Positions 60,845 to 64,000 of a DNA stretch of 64,000 nucleotides are shown here, piece by piece. The stretch comes from Chaenocephalus aceratus (lineage: Eukaryota > Chordata > Actinopteri > Perciformes > Channichthyidae), in NCBI GenBank assembly GCA_023974075.1, contig JAMFTG010000142.1:62001-126000 (forward strand). Direction: 5' to 3'. The translations under genes and the position numbers were made by a program. The notes beneath the pieces are model-generated. The model was not told where the DNA came from. It saw only the letters and a program-made list of their open reading frames with translations, and ran no database searches. Position 1 is the stretch's first letter. The number at the start of each line of letters is the position of its first letter.

Positions 60845-61192
60845 AGGGTGGGGTAGGTAGTTTGAGAAAACCGGCTCGAGATACACTTTTTGTTATATTC
60901 CATGGAATGCTCTTAACATCCCGATAGCAATGAATATCTGAAGTGCTTTGACAAAAATCCATTAAAAAAAATGTCATCTGTAAAAGCCGTAATACTGTAA
61001 AAAGTACAACCTAGGCCTACCTGCCTGTCAGCCTTCCATCGGGGCACAAACTTATCTCGTGCCCTCTTGGTCATGTGCGCGTTCGTGTGTGTTGGAGGAG
61101 GGGCTCTGTGAGGAAGTGGCAGATTTTCTCCGGTTGTGTATTTTCAAATTCTAGCGAACTCGAGCCGGTTTCTCAATTTACCTACCCCACCT
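60845..61192 (-). mobile_element. MITE AGGTGGGGTAGGTAAGTTT family, copy 2 (inverted)
   Basis: Interior runs in the opposite direction to 38,903-39,244 (CATTCCATGGAATATAAC side first). The inverted ends carry a few substitutions. Confidence 0.87.
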
Positions 61193-61203
61193 TTAAAGAG
61201 CGG

Positions 61204-61320
61204 TGTTGAGTAGGGTTGCAAAGGGGCGGAAACTTTCCGGTACATTTCCGGAAACTTCAATGCGACGTTAAGCTGGGGAATTTTGGAAATATTCGATGCA
61301 AAAACTAGAACAGAACACGT
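61204..61320. mobile_element. MITE fragment, AGGGTTGCAAAGGGGCGG type
   Basis: TAGGGTTGCAAAGGGGCGGA and TTCCGGTACATTTCCGGAAA resemble a widespread fish repeat; the other end was not found. Confidence 0.45.
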
Positions 61321-63320
61321 TTTAATTATTTTATTGAACAATTATTGTTTCATTGAAGACGAAAACAGGAATGTTGAGATAATATTACTCACCCCCCAAC
61401 CCCACTCATTCAAAAATGCACCCCCATCCAAAATCCCCACAAGTCCCATTCAAAATGTTAAATGAAAAGATGTGGCTTTCATTTGTCTTGTTGCTTTGGG
61501 CTCAAATGTGTGATTTGGGCTGAAGTCGAATAGTCCATTTAGCCTGGAACCTTCCTAAAGGAGTGAAATGACCCGGAAGTCCCTCAGTGGCAGCCATGAT
61601 AAGTGCCGTTCCAATTCTCTAGAATGATGAGAATGAGAGGAAAGGAGGTTTCAAACTTCCTTTATAACCTCCTTTAGCTTAGGAACCACTGGACCTCCCT
61701 CACCGACAGGAGAGGAGAAAATGCTGCCCCACAATGCCTTGCATTTGCCGTCACTCAACAGTCGGCCGTTCACGGAAAAAAACGATTATGACGAGGAAAA
61801 ATGATATCATGAAGTTACGGTGCTTATTAAGCATTTTAAAACATAGGTGGTAAGTGCCAAAGTGCTTTGTTCTGAACGTTCATCAGTATTATATCAAAGA
61901 GAGAAATTGAACGTTAGTTTTCACTGAAATGATCAAATAAGTCAACATTTCAGTCTTTACTGAGCTGTGTGGAGTTTGTTCAACTTTTAAAAGATGTTTG
62001 AATGGTGATATACACAGTGATAGATGTTAAGGACTAACGTTTATAATAAATACATCTGTATTGATTTTAAGATCTTTAGTTCATACAATCATACGTATTG
62101 GGATCATTGTTAATGTGGACCGGAGGGAGAGGGTGACGAGCACAAGTTTCACTTTCCTTTTTTATTTCAATTCCAACTTTGGTCCTGAAAATAGTTTCTC
62201 TGTTGTCCCCGTTCATAAAGCAAAGCAGCAGCATCAGAGCACGGTGCAGAGTCTCTAGATGAGTTCACAGCAGTCCCTCGTTCTTATTGAACATCCATGC
62301 TGTAGTCGCTGTATAGAAAACTGTGGTTTCCATGGTTCCCCCACAGCAGCGACGCACACAATGACGTCCGCTGGCGCATCATAAACACGTCGGATAGTGA
62401 AAGGCATTCGGATTCTCTAAAGTACCGCAGTCTCTTCTCCTAAGTCCTTTTTAATTCTCCTATCCACTATCCCTTAACCCCGTGACGTTTTCACTCAGAG
62501 GTCAAGGAATAGACGATAGGGTTAGAACTTAGGAGCTGATTTTTAAACTATCCGACTGCAGCCCGGTCTTCTAGAATCACTGTGCGTGTGATGGAGGAAT
62601 GCACAGGGCCTGTAGGGGGTGTGGTCTCAACAGCCATGCAGTAAGCAGTGTGCTATGGCATGGATATTCAAGTGTACTTGAATGACATCTGTTTGTTTTA
62701 GTCAAGATTATGCTAAAATATACTTTCCCCAACTATATTTAAGTTCCCTACGAAGAGCCAGCCTTCAATTTAGAATATTCCCAGTGTATTCCGTTAAGGC
62801 TTTCAGTGTGAATATGTCATGCACTTGTTACTGCTTATCCTCAACAGTGTACTCCCTGATCTGTGTAGTGTATCCTCTTCTGAGATTCGCTATAATATCC
62901 GTCACAATGTGTATTCTCAAAGAATCACAACCAAATGGGAATTGCAGGAATGTGTTGCAGGGGTTTAGCCACATTAGGTCAACACATATCAAGAGTTTGT
63001 CGTCCCAAAAAGAATTTCTGGAACATGCATCAATTAAAAGACAATCGTCATTCATAAAAGTGTAGCGCCATGGATTGAGAATGATATCATTGGTCTTCTC
63101 ATGATTACAAGAACGAGACATAGGATGTTGCCCCCTTCTCTTTTTCATGATTTGTGCGACGCGTTCTCCATGACGCAGTCAGTCTGTGGTTTTGTACTTG
63201 TTTAACTTGTGTCTAGTTTCTGAACAGATACGAGGAGCTGTGAGCTCTGAGGGCTAACGGCTAACGGCTGATGTTGGTGTTGTGGTTCGCATTGAAGATG
63301 GCGTCACGGCTCCGCCTACA
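61321..63320. other. TRIM67 intron, unclassified sequence
   Basis: No gene supported. 61,550-61,720 and 62,400-62,530 carry inverse-looking motifs (TTCCTAAAGGAG / CTCCTAAGTCC), possibly ends of a degraded MITE, but I could not define borders. Confidence 0.4.
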
Positions 63321-63324
63321 CTAA

Positions 63325-63640
63325 TAATAATAATAGCTTTGTTTATATCGCGCCTTTCAAGGGACCCAACGTCGCTTTACAAACATAAACAAAACACAAA
63401 GTCAGACAGACAAAACAACAGATCGATTTAAGGGCCGAAGCCTTGGCAGACAGATGGGACTTGAGGGCCCTTTGAAGGCGTCCAGTGTGGGGGTGTTTCG
63501 AATCTCCGCAGGGAGAGCGTTCCAGGGTGGGGGCTGCCACACTGAAGGCTCTGTCCCCGAGGGTTCTCAGTTTGGTGCGGGGGGTGGTGAGCAGGCCAGA
63601 GTGAAGACCGCAGGTTCCGGGGTGGGGCAACTTCTGCGTT
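63325..63640 (-). pseudogene. L2-like LINE 3' end
   Basis: The minus frame shows [17 protein letters not shown], the typical RAFS-x-AAP-x-WN region with a damaged WN. It is followed by the tail GTAAAGCGACGTTGGGTCCC and GGCGCGATATAAAC, then (ATT)n at 63,323-63,334. Confidence 0.75.
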
Positions 63641-64000
63641 ACTATAGTTACCGCCCCAGTTCCTAAACTGCAATGGAAACGCAGCACAAAGTGAGCCTGG
63701 CCTAACGAGGCCTAGCCATACCGTACTAAGCCGAGCGAGGCCCTGCAGTGGAAACGCGCCACAAGTGTCATTGGGCGAGATACTGAACCCCAAATGGCTC
63801 CTAGTGGCAGAGCAAAGGGCGAATGACTGTGTGTGAATCGGTGAATGCCGACTTGTATTTGTCAGAGTGCTTGAGTGCAGTGGATTCATCAGAGGAGGAG
63901 ACGCTCTGAGGGTCTGCACTGCAGTAGTTTGCCGTTAGAACAAGAGGAGGCCCGGGGGCATGTTCCTGTTGTTCCGCATTGAGCCCACAGGATGAGGTCT

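Overview
The window reads as teleost fish nuclear DNA, probably a percomorph. It has spliced vertebrate genes with GT-AG introns, very many CA/GT microsatellites, numerous MITE-type DNA transposons and L2-like LINE tails. I recognise three genes in the order GNPAT (minus strand), C1orf131 (plus), TRIM67 (minus). As I recall them, the human orthologues are neighbours on chromosome 1q42, so this looks like a conserved vertebrate block.

Layout. From 1 to 17,039 lies GNPAT, the peroxisomal dihydroxyacetone-phosphate acyltransferase of ether-lipid synthesis. Fifteen coding exons (652 complete codons) are visible on the minus strand; the final exon with the expected peroxisomal signal is off the left edge. 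A 302-bp gap with an ETS-like motif separates its start codon from that of C1orf131 and looks like a shared bidirectional promoter. C1orf131 (17,342-21,749) is complete: eight coding exons, 247 residues, a basic nucleolar-type protein. TRIM67 occupies 27,974 to beyond 59,792 on the minus strand. Ten exons encode the last 424 residues (end of coiled coil, COS box, FN3, B30.2/SPRY). The RING/B-box exon or exons are not in the window and should lie past 64,000. The 27,974-23,340 stretch is probably its 3' UTR, converging on C1orf131.

Most other sequence is repetitive. The striking component is a mobile-element family whose copies carry arrays of a 37-bp unit. There are five arrays (about 11 to 73 units each) in introns of GNPAT and TRIM67, in both orientations. 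One copy makes up about 98% of a GNPAT intron. Two other elements in the window look like unexpanded relatives in which the 37-bp motif occurs once or the array is missing, suggesting how the satellite began. Arrays in opposite orientation lie in the same pre-mRNA and bracket GNPAT exons 4-8. Other items are a long-inverted-repeat element with about 80 copies of a 19-bp unit, an 846-bp palindromic element with telomere-like repeats at its centre, several hAT-like and other MITEs (some nested, one with a perfect 8-bp target duplication), a broken L2 LINE, and GT/CA microsatellites that directly form or abut splice sites of TRIM67 exons.

No RNA gene, CRISPR array or bacterial-type system was found. 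Exon borders were read by eye from splice consensus, phase continuity and remembered human homologues. No alignment or transcript data were available.
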